Positions 1 through 11,009 of a stretch of DNA of 64,000 nt are shown piece after piece; position 1 is the first letter of the stretch, and every line of letters begins with the position of its first letter. The position numbers were made by a program, and so were the translations under genes. The stretch is from contig JACVTC010000003.1 in the NCBI GenBank assembly GCA_016946835.1, forward strand, positions 1,919,001 to 1,983,000, read 5' to 3'. The notes below the pieces were generated by a model, which had not been told where the DNA came from, made no database searches, and saw nothing but the letters and a program-made list of their open reading frames with translations. The DNA comes from Neocallimastix lanati (nom. inval.) (Eukaryota > Neocallimastigomycota > Neocallimastigomycetes > Neocallimastigales > Neocallimastigaceae).

Positions 1-833
1 CATTCTTGGATAAGGTTAAAGGTATTATTTTCGCTGGTATGCCAGGTCAAGAAACAGGTCATGCTATTACTGATGTTTTATTCGGAGATGTTAATCCATC
101 AGGTCATTTACCATACACTTGGGCACCTCGTGAAGATTATCCAACTGATGTTAAATATGATGCAGGTCTTCCAGGTGGTGGTGAAAAAATGACACAATAT
201 GATTACGATGAAGGTCTTTTCATTGGTTATCGCTGGTTCGATAAACAAGGAATTGAACCAACCTTTGCTTTCGGTTATGGTTTATCTTATACTACTTTTG
301 AATATTCTAATTTAGAAGCAGAAATGGAAGAAGATGGTCTTCATGTTACTTTAACTGTTACTAATACTGGTGATGTTGCAGGTGCAGCTGTTCCAATGAT
401 TTTCCTTTCATTCCCAGATGTTGTTAAAGATTATCCATCTCGTTTATTCAAGGGATTCGATAAAGTTATGTTAGAAGCTGGTGAAAGTAAAGAAGTTAAT
501 ATCTTAGTTGATAATCATGATCTTTCATACTTTGATGTTGATGCCATGGAATTCGTTCAACCAGAAGAAGGTGAATATACAGTTTTCGCAGGTTCCAATG
601 CTAGAGACTTACCACTTAAAACTACTGTTCCAGCTGCTAATTATTGTGATTCTGATGAAGAAGAAGTTGCTGGTGATGCTGATGTTGATACTGATGAAGA
701 TGCCGAAGATAGTGCTGATGAAAATGATAATGAAGTTGATGCCGAAGTTGAAGAAGCTGAAGATAGCGCTGATGAAACTGATTCAGTTGAAGAAGAAGAA
801 GTTCTTAGAAAAAGAGCTTACAAACTTTACTAA
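1..833 (+). CDS. GH3 beta-glucosidase, C-terminal part (5' end outside the window)
   Basis: Reading is open from the first base (first complete codon at base 3) to a TAA at 831-833, giving about 277 residues. The 275 residues from base 6 are identical to the C-terminus of the complete GH3 gene at 5692-8028, at a constant offset of 7195 bp, and I saw no nucleotide difference in the shared coding part. The fragment holds the end of the GH3 C-terminal alpha/beta domain, a fibronectin-III-like domain (motif VTLTVTNTGDVAG) and the same Asp/Glu-rich tail ending in LRKRAYKLY. The catalytic residues would lie upstream of the window, so I cannot tell whether this copy is complete. Expected role, from the family: release of glucose from cellobiose and short cello-oligosaccharides outside the cell. 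Confidence 0.93.
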   Translation, partial: FLDKVKGIIFAGMPGQETGHAITDVLFGDVNPSGHLPYTWAPREDYPTDVKYDAGLPGGGEKMTQYDYDEGLFIGYRWFDKQGIEPTFAFGYGLSYTTFEYSNLEAEMEEDGLHVTLTVTNTGDVAGAAVPMIFLSFPDVVKDYPSRLFKGFDKVMLEAGESKEVNILVDNHDLSYFDVDAMEFVQPEEGEYTVFAGSNARDLPLKTTVPAANYCDSDEEEVAGDADVDTDEDAEDSADENDNEVDAEVEEAEDSADETDSVEEEEVLRKRAYKLY

Positions 834-1800
834 GAAATCTTTAATATTTAAATAATTTAATATTAAAACTTATTTATAATATAAATATATATATAAATAA
901 TAAATAATATAATAAAACAAAAAAAAGATCATTATAAAAATTTTATATATTTACATGTAAAATATAAATATAGAAATAAGCCAGAAAATCAATATATAAA
1001 AAAAACAATATAAACAAAAAAAATGTAGAATAATATTTATTTATAAATAATAATTATAATAATATAATATAAGAAATAAAAAAAAAAAAAATAAATAAAA
1101 TTAAAAATAATGAAATTTAAAAATTAAAAAATAAATGATACTATAAATAATTTTTAATTTTTTTTAAAATATATATAGTTATATTAATTTAAATAATTTA
1201 TTTATTTATTTATTTATTTATTTTTTTATTTATTAATTTTTATATAATCTTATTATTATTATTATTAGTATTTTATGTATATCATTATAAATTTAAAACT
1301 TAGAGAACATTAAATTATAATATTGTTTTATTTCTATTTGTATAATTTAAATTGTTTGATATAATTATAGTATTATATTCTTATTTTTGTATCTTTATTT
1401 TTAATTTTTTTTTCTATTTGTAATTTTTACCTTTATAATTATTAATTTTGTTATTATAACTAATTTTTATGCAATATTAATATATATATGTATATTTTTT
1501 TCTTTTGTCGATGATATAAAAAAAATAGTAATAAATAATAACAGATTACAAAGATGATTCCACGAGTCCCATATATATTAATAGAAATCTTAACCTTTTA
1601 TAAATTTTGAAAATGTTATTAATTAATTTTTTATTTCTCTCACCTCTTTGAATGATCATATAAATATAAGAAACAAAACTTCATTTTCTAAGGAAAAAGA
1701 TATTATAATTAATATGTATATGTATTTATATTAAGATTAAATAAAAATATGAAAATGAAATGTTTGTAATCATCCTTAAAACCTTCCTTAAGGGAAAGAT
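834..1800. repeat. 3' flank of GH3 copy 1, duplicated at 8029-8890
   Basis: The AT-rich sequence after the stop codon aligns with the flank of the second GH3 gene. From 834 to about 1335 there are only scattered substitutions and small length changes in AT repeats. Beyond that, similarity falls but stays recognisable, for example a shared block around ACAAAGATGATTCCACGAGT at about 1549 and 8632. Similarity fades near 1800/8890. No gene is seen in it. Confidence 0.85.
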
Positions 1801-2394
1801 GCATTTCGGAAAATTAGATTTCTAAAATGTTCAAAAATTTTAACAAATAAATATATTTAATAAATAATGTCATAAAGGGTTAAATTTTTTTTTTTTATTC
1901 TTTTTATATTATTATATAAAAAAATGAAATAAATAAATAAAATAAGATATATTTTTAAATATCCTTAAAAATATTAAAAAAAATATATATCTTAAATATT
2001 CTTAATCATATAAAAAAAATATTTTTTAAAAAAATTAATAATCTTATTATTAAAATAAAAATTAAAAACTTTACAAAATCTTTTATTAAATATATAAAAA
2101 AGTATTTTTTAAAAATAAAATATTTATATAAAAAGTTTTATAATAATAAAAATTTTTAATTTTATTTAAACTTTTATATTTATTAATTTTATAATATTCG
2201 CAAAATTAATGATTTAGATATAGAAGTTATTATTAAAAATATAAAAATAATAATAATAAAATTATTATTCAGATGTATTTAATGATTTATTTTTATTTTT
2301 TTTTTTAATTAAATTTTTTTAAATTTTTAAAAAATACTAAAATTTTAAACGATTATGGATTTTTAATTAAGAATAATTTTAGCTATTAATAATG
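1801..2394. other. AT-rich intergenic sequence, nothing recognised
   Basis: Nearly pure A/T with short A and T runs. No open frame with protein-like composition and no RNA gene is visible. Confidence 0.6.
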
Positions 2395-2765
2395 GTTACT
2401 TTAGTGACAGGTGAATTGGAATCTCAAACATAGCACCAAATAAGTACTGAGGTTTTCTATCTTGAGGTATCATGCAACATCAGTGGTATCCAAAAGGCTT
2501 TCCCTTGCCTACTTATTCATCCAACTCTGACACTACGATACGATCTAATCATAGACCTTGATGATGTCTCCAGTTAATTCTAAATTAGAAGGGACAAGTT
2601 CCAATATACCAATGATAACACCCACTAGGGAATGAATGGTTCTCATATTGATGCTGGTGGTCAATGGAGATATATGTAGGAATAAATATGGAATTCAGCT
2701 CCGAGCAGACGTGTAACGACTTGTTGTATTAGGTTAATTCAATATCCATTCTCAGTATTATATGA
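2395..2765. other. Non-coding GC-richer island, possible interspersed element
   Basis: About 370 bp with clearly more G and C than its surroundings and sharp edges. No long frame is open on either strand. A weak resemblance to pol III internal promoter boxes exists near 2650 (GGTGGTCAATGG) and 2732 (GGTTAATTCAATATCC), but spacing and match are poor. It is not a recognisable tRNA or 5S rRNA. It could be an old SINE-like insertion or an unrecognised RNA gene. Confidence 0.35.
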
Positions 2766-3334
2766 TTTTCTAATCAAATATATTAATTTTAATTAATTTC
2801 TTTGTACATATAATATTAACAGATTTAGAAAGTTAAGGAAAGGTATTACAACAATATATAATGTCCTATGCTATAATATAATTGCTCTATATATTTATAT
2901 AAATTAATAATTGTTTTTAATTAAAAATATTAAGAAAATAAGGATGAAATTAATTTTTATAGACAAACGGCATTTTTTATTAATATTATTATTTTAATGT
3001 TAAATCTATTAAAACATATTTAATATAATTAAAACAATATTAAAAATTTACTTTAATTCATTAAAATATTATTGAAAGTGTAATAAGGATAAAAATGATT
3101 TGATATTTCGTGTAACATAATATTTTTTATTTTTTATAAATTTTCCATATCAGTATTTTTTATCATTTTTTATATTAATATTAGTAATTTAAATAATTAA
3201 TAAACTATTATATAATATAAATAGTTTAAAATTAATATTATAACAATTTAAATATTAGTACTTAATTTAAACTTTAATAATATTAAATAAAATAAAATTA
3301 ATATTTTAAAATTTTCCCTAAAAATTAAAAATTT

Positions 3335-3529
3335 ATTAAATATCATTATAAAAACATTGATTAAAGATTTTTGGTCAAATTTAGAAAAAAAAAAAGTCAT
3401 ATTATGTAATAAAATGAAAATTTTATTACTTACATTTATTACTTATATATTTAAATAAATATATGTGTAAAACAACTGAAATATATATATGTATATATAG
3501 ATTCATTATATAATAATAACATAATTTAG

Positions 3530-3540
<11 letters not shown>
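3335..3540. repeat. Degenerate copy of the GH3 upstream region
   Basis: This stretch resembles 5358-5540, just upstream of the complete GH3 gene. Shared, in order: a GGTCAAATTTA block, an A run, ATAAAATGAAAA, a TATTTAAATAAATATAT block, and ATATATAT followed by ATTCATTA(T/G)ATAATAATAA. A weaker match to 4866-4945 lies at about 3075-3125 (AAGGATAAA and TGTGTAACATA-like blocks). This suggests that the GH3 5' region was duplicated too, leaving a promoter copy with no gene. Confidence 0.45.
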
Positions 3541-3569
<29 letters not shown>

Positions 3570-4199
3570 TGAAAATATTAAGATACAAAATATTAAATAA
3601 AAGTACTGTTATGATTAAATAAAAGTATTGTTATGATTATATTTATGAATATTATCTTTGTTTTATTTTAATTTCTATAATTTTAATCATTTATTCATAA
3701 ATTCTTTATTAAAATTTTTATCTTAATTTTATTTTTATATTTCTCTTATTTTTAACATTTTTATTTTTACATTTCTCTTATATTTTTTACATTTTTATTT
3801 TTGAACTTCTAATCCTATTAATTATTATTATTTTTACTATTTTCTGTATCTTTTTTAATATTTAACTATATAGTAATAATATTGTATAGAATTACATTTA
3901 ATATATGAACAACAAAATATAAATATACATAAAATACTAAGTAAATATTATAAACAAATTAATACATTATTTTTCTAAACATTGGAATATTAAATAAAAC
4001 TTAAAAATTTATAGATAATACATTTAATAATTTTAAAAATTCAATTTATAATAATTAAAATAAAATATTTAAATTATAAATAAATAACTATTTAATAATT
4101 TATTTTTCATATTATTATTTATCTCAAAAATTTATATTTTTATTAATTATAAATAAATATATATCATATTTTATTAAATTATTTATATTACTAAAAAGA

Positions 4200-4963
4200 A
4201 TAAATTATTTTATATTAATTATTATTATTATTACAAAATTTCTTACTGTTTTTAAAATTATTATTTTTATTATTATTATTATTATTATTATTACAATTTT
4301 TCTTACTGTTTTTAAAATTATTATTATTATTATTATTATTATTGTTGTTGTTGTTATTGTTTATCTTTTCATTTTCACTAATGATTATATATATATATAT
4401 TTATAGTTCAATGTTGTTTTTGTATCCTTAAATTTAATATAAAATCTCCATATTTTTCAATTAAATATATATATAAAAGTATTTAAAATATGATGTAATT
4501 TTAAATAAATTAATAATCCTATAGTAGCTTCTTATTCAATAAGAAATTTGTTTTCTTCGATTTAAATATTGGAATTGATTCCAATATAAAAAAAAAAAAA
4601 AAAAAAAAAGATTTGTTATTTATGGCATTAATATTTATTTCTTCATTAGAATCATTTTTGATATTATTCATATCAGTATATTTTATTTATAAATTATTAA
4701 TGGTATAATAAAAAAAAACTACTATATTTACTCGTTTTTAAAACTTATTCTTTTTTTTTCTTTAAGATAAAATAGGAGGACATTTGCCAAATTACCTCTT
4801 GAAAGTTTATTATTATTATTATTTAATATATTTTTTATTAAATACAATACCTTAAAACTTTAAATGACAAAGTAACAAGGATAAATTATAAAAAATTTAA
4901 ATTTTATATAATTTGCATTTTGTGTAACATATAATTTTTATTATTAATATGATTACTATTATG

Positions 4964-5050
<87 letters not shown>

Positions 5051-5100
5051 ATTTTTCTTACTATTTTTAAAATTATTATTATTATTATAATATATATATA
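4200..5100. repeat. ATT microsatellites with a thrice-repeated TTTCTTACTGTTTTTAAAATT block
   Basis: Long (ATT)n tracts occur, the longest at about 4961-5048. They are separated by a short block near 4235, 4294 and 5050 that reads TTTCTTACTGTTTTTAAAATT with small changes. The apparent reading frame in the (ATT)n tract, a run of isoleucines, is an artefact of the microsatellite. The whole stretch 2766-5691 carries no other gene. Confidence 0.75.
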
Positions 5101-5691
5101 TATATATATTTTTTTTTTAGTATTTAATATATCAATTTTAATATTTTTTACATATTCAAATATTATAGTTAAAATTAAAAAAGGCTTTAATTATATAATA
5201 TTAATTACAGTTTCATTATTATATATTTATTAAAACATTCATAATTGTAAAAATGATTAAGTATCTTTGTATAATAAATTGCTTTTAATATATTATTTTA
5301 TTTATTACTTTAATTTTTTATAAATTTTCCTTTTTAATTAAAAATATATTATTTTATATTAAAATATTTTGTGGTCAAATTTAAATAAAAAAAAATTTAT
5401 ATAAAATGAAAAGATTTTCATTTTTTTTTTTTTTTTTGTTCATCAAAAATATATTTAAATAAATATATTTTAAGAATAAAATAACTAAAATATATATATA
5501 TATATATAATTTCATTAGATAATAATAAAAATATATTGAATTTACTTAATATTGATTATTAAATAAATAAATAAAAAATCTTAAATAAAATAAAATAAAA
5601 TTATATTAAATAAAATAAATTAAATTAAAGTAAAAATATAAATAAATCTAAATATAAAAACATAAATTTTTAATTATAATATTTAGTAAAA

Positions 5692-8028
5692 ATGAAATTC
5701 ACAAGTGTTTTATCTACAGTTGCTTTCCTTTTTGCTACTAAGTCTTTAGCTATGACTTGGGAAGAAGCTGATGCTAAGGCTAGAGAATGGTGTGCCGATT
5801 TAACTAATGAAGAAAAAATCAGTTTAGTTACAGGTAGAGAAAATATGACAGGAGTTTGTGTGGGTTCTATTGATCCAATTGAAAGAAAAGGATTTAAAGG
5901 TCTTTGCCTTCAAGATGGACCAGCTGGTGTTAGATTTGCTAAAGGTACAGCTACTTCATGGCAAGCAGCAATTAATACTGCTTCTACATTCGATAGAGCT
6001 TTACTTCGTAAGGTAGGAGAAGCTCAAGGTAATGAATTCTATCAAAGAGGTATCAATTTTGCACTTGCACCAGGAATGAATATTCAACGTGCACCAGCTT
6101 CAGGTAGAATCTGGGAAAGTTATGGTGAAGATCCATTCCTTGCTGGACAATGTGGTATAGAAGTTATTAAAGGTATTCAATCTCAAGGTGTTATTGCTAC
6201 TGCTAAACACTTTGTTGGTAATGATCAAGAAAACAATCGTGGTGCTTCCTCTTCTAATATTCCAGAACAAGCTCTCTGGGAAGTTTACATGGAGCCTTTC
6301 TATCGTGCAGTTAATGATGGTTCTGTTAATTCGATTATGGCAGCTTATAATGCTGTTAATGGAACTTATTCTGTCCAAAACAAAAGATTATTAACTGATT
6401 ATTTGAAAGGAAAGATGGATTTCCAAGGAATGGTTATGTCAGATTGGTGGGCTATTTATGATGTTGAAAAGAGTTTCGGAGCTGGTATGGATATGAATAT
6501 GCCAGGAGGTAAACAATGGGGTCCAAACTTTATTGGAAATAGTTATTGGGGTGAACATATTCAAGAATGTATTGATAATGGTGTTTTCCCACAAGAAAGA
6601 TTAGATGATGCAGCTTTACGTATTATTCGTTCATTATATAAAGCTGGACAAATGGAAAACTTCCCAGATGTTAACTTATATGTTGATACTCTTACTGATG
6701 AAAACATTGCTCTTAATAGAAAGGTTGGTGCTGATAGTAATGTCTTATTAAAGAATGATGAATCAGTTCTTCCAATTAAGGGAGTCAAGAAGATTGCAGT
6801 TATCGGTAAAGATTCTATGCCAACTAAATTCTGTGATGATATGAATTGTGCTGATGGTACTCTTGCTCTTGGTTGGGGATCCGGTACTACCGATTTCAAA
6901 TACGTAATTGATCCACTTTCAGCTATTACTGAAAGAGCTAAGAAGGATAACATTGAAATTGTTAGTTCTGGTGAAGATGATGCTGAAGCTGGAGCAGAAG
7001 TTGCTAAAGATGCAGATTTAGCTATTGTTTTCGTTCAAGCTGATTCTGGTGAAGAATATATTACTGTTGAAGGAAATAAAGGGGATCGTCGTAACTTAGA
7101 TTTATGGCATGGAGGTAATGAATTAATTGATGCTGTTGCTTCAGTTAATAAAAATACCATTGTTGTTATTCATGCTCCAGGACCAGTTAATGTTCCATTC
7201 TTGGATAAGGTTAAAGGTATTATTTTCGCTGGTATGCCAGGTCAAGAAACAGGTCATGCTATTACTGATGTTTTATTCGGAGATGTTAATCCATCAGGTC
7301 ATTTACCATACACTTGGGCACCTCGTGAAGATTATCCAACTGATGTTAAATATGATGCAGGTCTTCCAGGTGGTGGTGAAAAAATGACACAATATGATTA
7401 CGATGAAGGTCTTTTCATTGGTTATCGCTGGTTCGATAAACAAGGAATTGAACCAACCTTTGCTTTCGGTTATGGTTTATCTTATACTACTTTTGAATAT
7501 TCTAATTTAGAAGCAGAAATGGAAGAAGATGGTCTTCATGTTACTTTAACTGTTACTAATACTGGTGATGTTGCAGGTGCAGCTGTTCCAATGATTTTCC
7601 TTTCATTCCCAGATGTTGTTAAAGATTATCCATCTCGTTTATTCAAGGGATTCGATAAAGTTATGTTAGAAGCTGGTGAAAGTAAAGAAGTTAATATCTT
7701 AGTTGATAATCATGATCTTTCATACTTTGATGTTGATGCCATGGAATTCGTTCAACCAGAAGAAGGTGAATATACAGTTTTCGCAGGTTCCAATGCTAGA
7801 GACTTACCACTTAAAACTACTGTTCCAGCTGCTAATTATTGTGATTCTGATGAAGAAGAAGTTGCTGGTGATGCTGATGTTGATACTGATGAAGATGCCG
7901 AAGATAGTGCTGATGAAAATGATAATGAAGTTGATGCCGAAGTTGAAGAAGCTGAAGATAGCGCTGATGAAACTGATTCAGTTGAAGAAGAAGAAGTTCT
8001 TAGAAAAAGAGCTTACAAACTTTACTAA
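5692..8028 (+). CDS. GH3 beta-glucosidase, complete, secreted, with acidic C-terminal tail
   Basis: One uninterrupted frame of 778 residues starts at ATG in an AAAA context. Residues 1-20 form a signal peptide (MKFTSVLSTVAFLFATKSLA). The N-terminal GH3 barrel shows LCLQDGPAGVR, the AKHFVGNDQE segment and VMSDWWA; D251 of MSDW is the expected nucleophile. The second alpha/beta domain contains SGEEYITVEGNKGDR, where E454 is the likely acid/base. A fibronectin-III-like domain follows. The last 60 or so residues are almost all Asp, Glu, Ala and Val and end in LRKRAYKLY; such a tail is not a standard GH3 part, and there is no dockerin, so this is probably a free or wall-associated enzyme. Family role: hydrolysis of cellobiose and cellodextrins to glucose, the last step of cellulose breakdown. 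The gene sits in tandem with the partial copy at 1-833. Confidence 0.96.
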   Translation: MKFTSVLSTVAFLFATKSLAMTWEEADAKAREWCADLTNEEKISLVTGRENMTGVCVGSIDPIERKGFKGLCLQDGPAGVRFAKGTATSWQAAINTASTFDRALLRKVGEAQGNEFYQRGINFALAPGMNIQRAPASGRIWESYGEDPFLAGQCGIEVIKGIQSQGVIATAKHFVGNDQENNRGASSSNIPEQALWEVYMEPFYRAVNDGSVNSIMAAYNAVNGTYSVQNKRLLTDYLKGKMDFQGMVMSDWWAIYDVEKSFGAGMDMNMPGGKQWGPNFIGNSYWGEHIQECIDNGVFPQERLDDAALRIIRSLYKAGQMENFPDVNLYVDTLTDENIALNRKVGADSNVLLKNDESVLPIKGVKKIAVIGKDSMPTKFCDDMNCADGTLALGWGSGTTDFKYVIDPLSAITERAKKDNIEIVSSGEDDAEAGAEVAKDADLAIVFVQADSGEEYITVEGNKGDRRNLDLWHGGNELIDAVASVNKNTIVVIHAPGPVNVPFLDKVKGIIFAGMPGQETGHAITDVLFGDVNPSGHLPYTWAPREDYPTDVKYDAGLPGGGEKMTQYDYDEGLFIGYRWFDKQGIEPTFAFGYGLSYTTFEYSNLEAEMEEDGLHVTLTVTNTGDVAGAAVPMIFLSFPDVVKDYPSRLFKGFDKVMLEAGESKEVNILVDNHDLSYFDVDAMEFVQPEEGEYTVFAGSNARDLPLKTTVPAANYCDSDEEEVAGDADVDTDEDAEDSADENDNEVDAEVEEAEDSADETDSVEEEEVLRKRAYKLY

Positions 8029-8890
8029 GAAATTTTTAATATTTAAATAATTCAATATTAAAACTTATTTATAATATAAATATATATATAAATAATAAAT
8101 AATATAATAAAACAAAAAAAAGATCATAATAAAAATTTTATATATTTACATGTAAAATATAAATATAGAAATAAGCCAGAAAATCAATATATAAAAAAAA
8201 CAATATAAACAAAAAAAATGTAGAATAATATTTATTTATAAATAATAATAATAATATAATATAAGAAATAAAAAAAAAAAAAATAAATAAAATTAAAAAT
8301 AATGAAATTTAAAAATTAAAAAATAAATGATACTATAAATAATTTTTAATTTTTTTTAAAATATATATAGTTATATTAATTTAAATAATTTATTTATTTA
8401 TTTATTTATTTATTTTTTTATTTATTAATTTTTATATAATCTTATTATTATTATTAGTATTTTATGTATATCATTATAAATTTAAAACTTAGAGAACATT
8501 AAATTATAATATTGTTTTATTTCTATTAGCATAATTTTAATTTATTTGATATAATTATTATATTATGTTCTATCTTATTTATTTTTTTTTTAACGATGTA
8601 TAAAAAATAGTAATAAATAATAACTGATTACAAAGATGATTCCACGAGTCCCATATATATATATATATATATATATATCGAAATATCGCTTTCTCTAAAT
8701 TTTGAAAATGTTATTAATGAATTTTTTCTTTCTCTTACTCTCTGAATGATCAAAAAAAATTCAGAAACTAAACCCTATTTTTTAGGAAAAAGACACAATG
8801 ATTATAAAATATATATGTACGAATGCTAAGACTAAAATAAAAAATGAAAACAAGAAAAATATAATTATTATAATCTTCAAAATCTTCCTT
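8029..8890. repeat. 3' flank of GH3 copy 2, duplicate of 834-1800
   Basis: See the entry at 834-1800. The duplication ends where the transposase relic begins. Confidence 0.85.
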
Positions 8891-8894
8891 GAGT

Positions 8895-9750
8895 GTATCA
8901 GAACTCTGTCTTTTTTTGAAGTCATACTAAAAATATTTTTGGAGTAATTATAGTATTATTGCTTAACTTTTTAGCATTTTAATTTTTTTTTATTTCTTCA
9001 AATAGAATTTTCTAAGGAGTTTGTTCTTTATTTTTTAATAATGAATAAAAGAAAGTAGTATAAAAATTATTTAAATCTTTAATTAAAGATCTAGTAATAA
9101 ATGCTTGATAACTAAATTTAAGTGTAATATAAAAAGTACAATCTACAAATATAAGTTTATTATGTTTCATAAACAATTTTGTTCGAAATGGGGATTGAAT
9201 GATTATTGAATGATTATTAAATTTGGATTTTTGAATATCTCAAAATTTTCATTTCTTACTATTTTATAATAGTTTGATTCATCAGGAATTTCATTAAAAT
9301 CTGTTACATCAAGAGATAGTTGTTTATTTATATTTCTTGTTTTTTAGGAATTAATTATTTAATATTCAGGACATATAAATTTCATTTCTTGTGAAAATTC
9401 ATTAAATATACGTTTAGGATCTATACCCAAAAGAATTGAACTTTTTCTAATTTCGTCTTTAATGATATGTTCTTTAATCGATATTGATGCATCAAATTCT
9501 TTTTCAAGATGATTATGCAATCTTTCATATTTTAATATTTCCTTCTTATTATTTAAAATAATGAAAGATTTACATTTATTTAAAGTTTTATATTCCGTAT
9601 ATCTATATACTTTAGAATTATCTTTTTTTTTAGATGAGAAATTAATTTAATATTTTTTTTATTAATAATAATTAATTAATTAATAATAAGTTCTTTTCCT
9701 CGATTAGTTTCACTTATTCAATATTCATATTCTCTTGGATTTATAATAAA
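8895..9750 (-). pseudogene. Decayed MULE-type (Mutator-like) transposase
   Basis: Reading the minus strand across several frames gives consecutive pieces of a FLYWCH/MULE transposase. At about 9500-9640 comes a FLYWCH-like zinc-finger region (RYTEYKTLNKCKSF, then HNHLEKEFDAS). Next is EIRKSSILLGIDPKRIF at about 9400-9460. At about 9100-9165 comes IFVDCTFYITLKFSYQ, which corresponds to the first catalytic Asp region of the MULE DDE domain (usual form DGTF), followed by LLKNKEQTP. Many in-frame stops and frameshifts lie between the pieces, and the remaining DDE part is not recognisable. No terminal inverted repeats were identified. It is inactive and AT-decayed. Confidence 0.75.
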
Positions 9751-10702
9751 ACATTTTAATTAAATATTTAAATAAATAAATTTAATAATATATACTATGA
9801 TAAAAATCTTTTAAATAAACATTTTATATTTTTTTTAAAAAAATATATATATATATTTTATTATTTGTTATAAAGCTATTTATTTATTTATTTATTCATT
9901 TATATATTCATTTATTTATTTGTATAAATATAAAAAAATTAAAGAAACTTAATTACAACAATATAAAAACCTCACTGCAAAATGCAAAAATGTTCTTTTT
10001 GGAGTGTTTATATATTTCAAATAAGCAATTAAAGAAAAAAAAATTAAATAAATAATTTATCTATAAATTAAAAGATTTATTCTGTTGCTTAAATTCCACA
10101 TTTTTTTTTTAAGATTAGGAAGAGAATAAATTTCCAGTGTTTTATTAATTAGATAATTATATTTTTATATATTACATTTTAATAAAAAAATAAATAAATA
10201 CATTACATAAATTAAAGAAAAAGATAATAAATATATAAAAGATTATATAAAATAAAAAATGAAAAAAGAATATAAAAAAAATAAAATTTAATTAATCATC
10301 GAAAATTTAATGTAATAAAGAGTAAAAATAAGTTCTGAATTAAAAAAATTTCAATGTAATATACGCAATGTTTAGTAACACGATAATTTTAAATCTAAAA
10401 AGCCTATATTCGACATTCTAAGGCAGAAAAATATACACCGTTATTTTTTACCTCATCTCAACATTGAGTGCATTCCTGTCACAGTTTTAATCAATATGAA
10501 CATCTTTGAATGTACTTTGATTTATTTTATACAATAGATTATTATGATAAAATATTAAATCTTTATAATTAAATAATTAAATTGTTACATCAAGATTTAT
10601 AAATTTACCAAATAATGAGATGTACTAATTAATAAATTGTTCTGCTAATTAATATTTTTTTTTTTCTTTTTTTAAATTTTAATATTAAATCTAATAATTG
10701 TC

Positions 10703-10739
<37 letters not shown>

Positions 10740-11009
10740 AAATAACTTTTTAATATCTGATAATAGTGGAATTAATTAATAAATCATTACTAACTCAAAC
10801 AAAAATATATATATATATATATTATGTTTAAAGGAATCAATTTTTTTTTTTTTTTTTTTTTTTTAACGGCAGCAAACTTGTTTCATCTTTATTAATTAAA
10901 TATTTGATAAAATACATGTAATAAAATAATAAAAAAAAAAAGATAAAAAAATAAACAAAAAATAAAACACAAAAGAAAATAAAATAATTGTATAATATAT
11001 TCTAGTTTC
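9751..11009. other. AT-rich intergenic sequence with poly-T tracts
   Basis: Contains T runs at 10706-10735 and 10841-10864. A small GC-richer patch at about 10370-10520 has no long open frame. If the LINE relic next to it extends this far, the T run at 10841 could be its poly-A tail seen from the other strand. Nothing else is recognised. Confidence 0.5.

Noticed and set aside
2540-2600. TGATGA box in the GC island at 2.4 kb as a box C/D snoRNA
   Set aside because: No matching CTGA D box or terminal stem at a suitable distance.
4949-5233. Open frame of mostly isoleucine
   Set aside because: It is a pure ATT microsatellite read in frame, with no protein-like composition.
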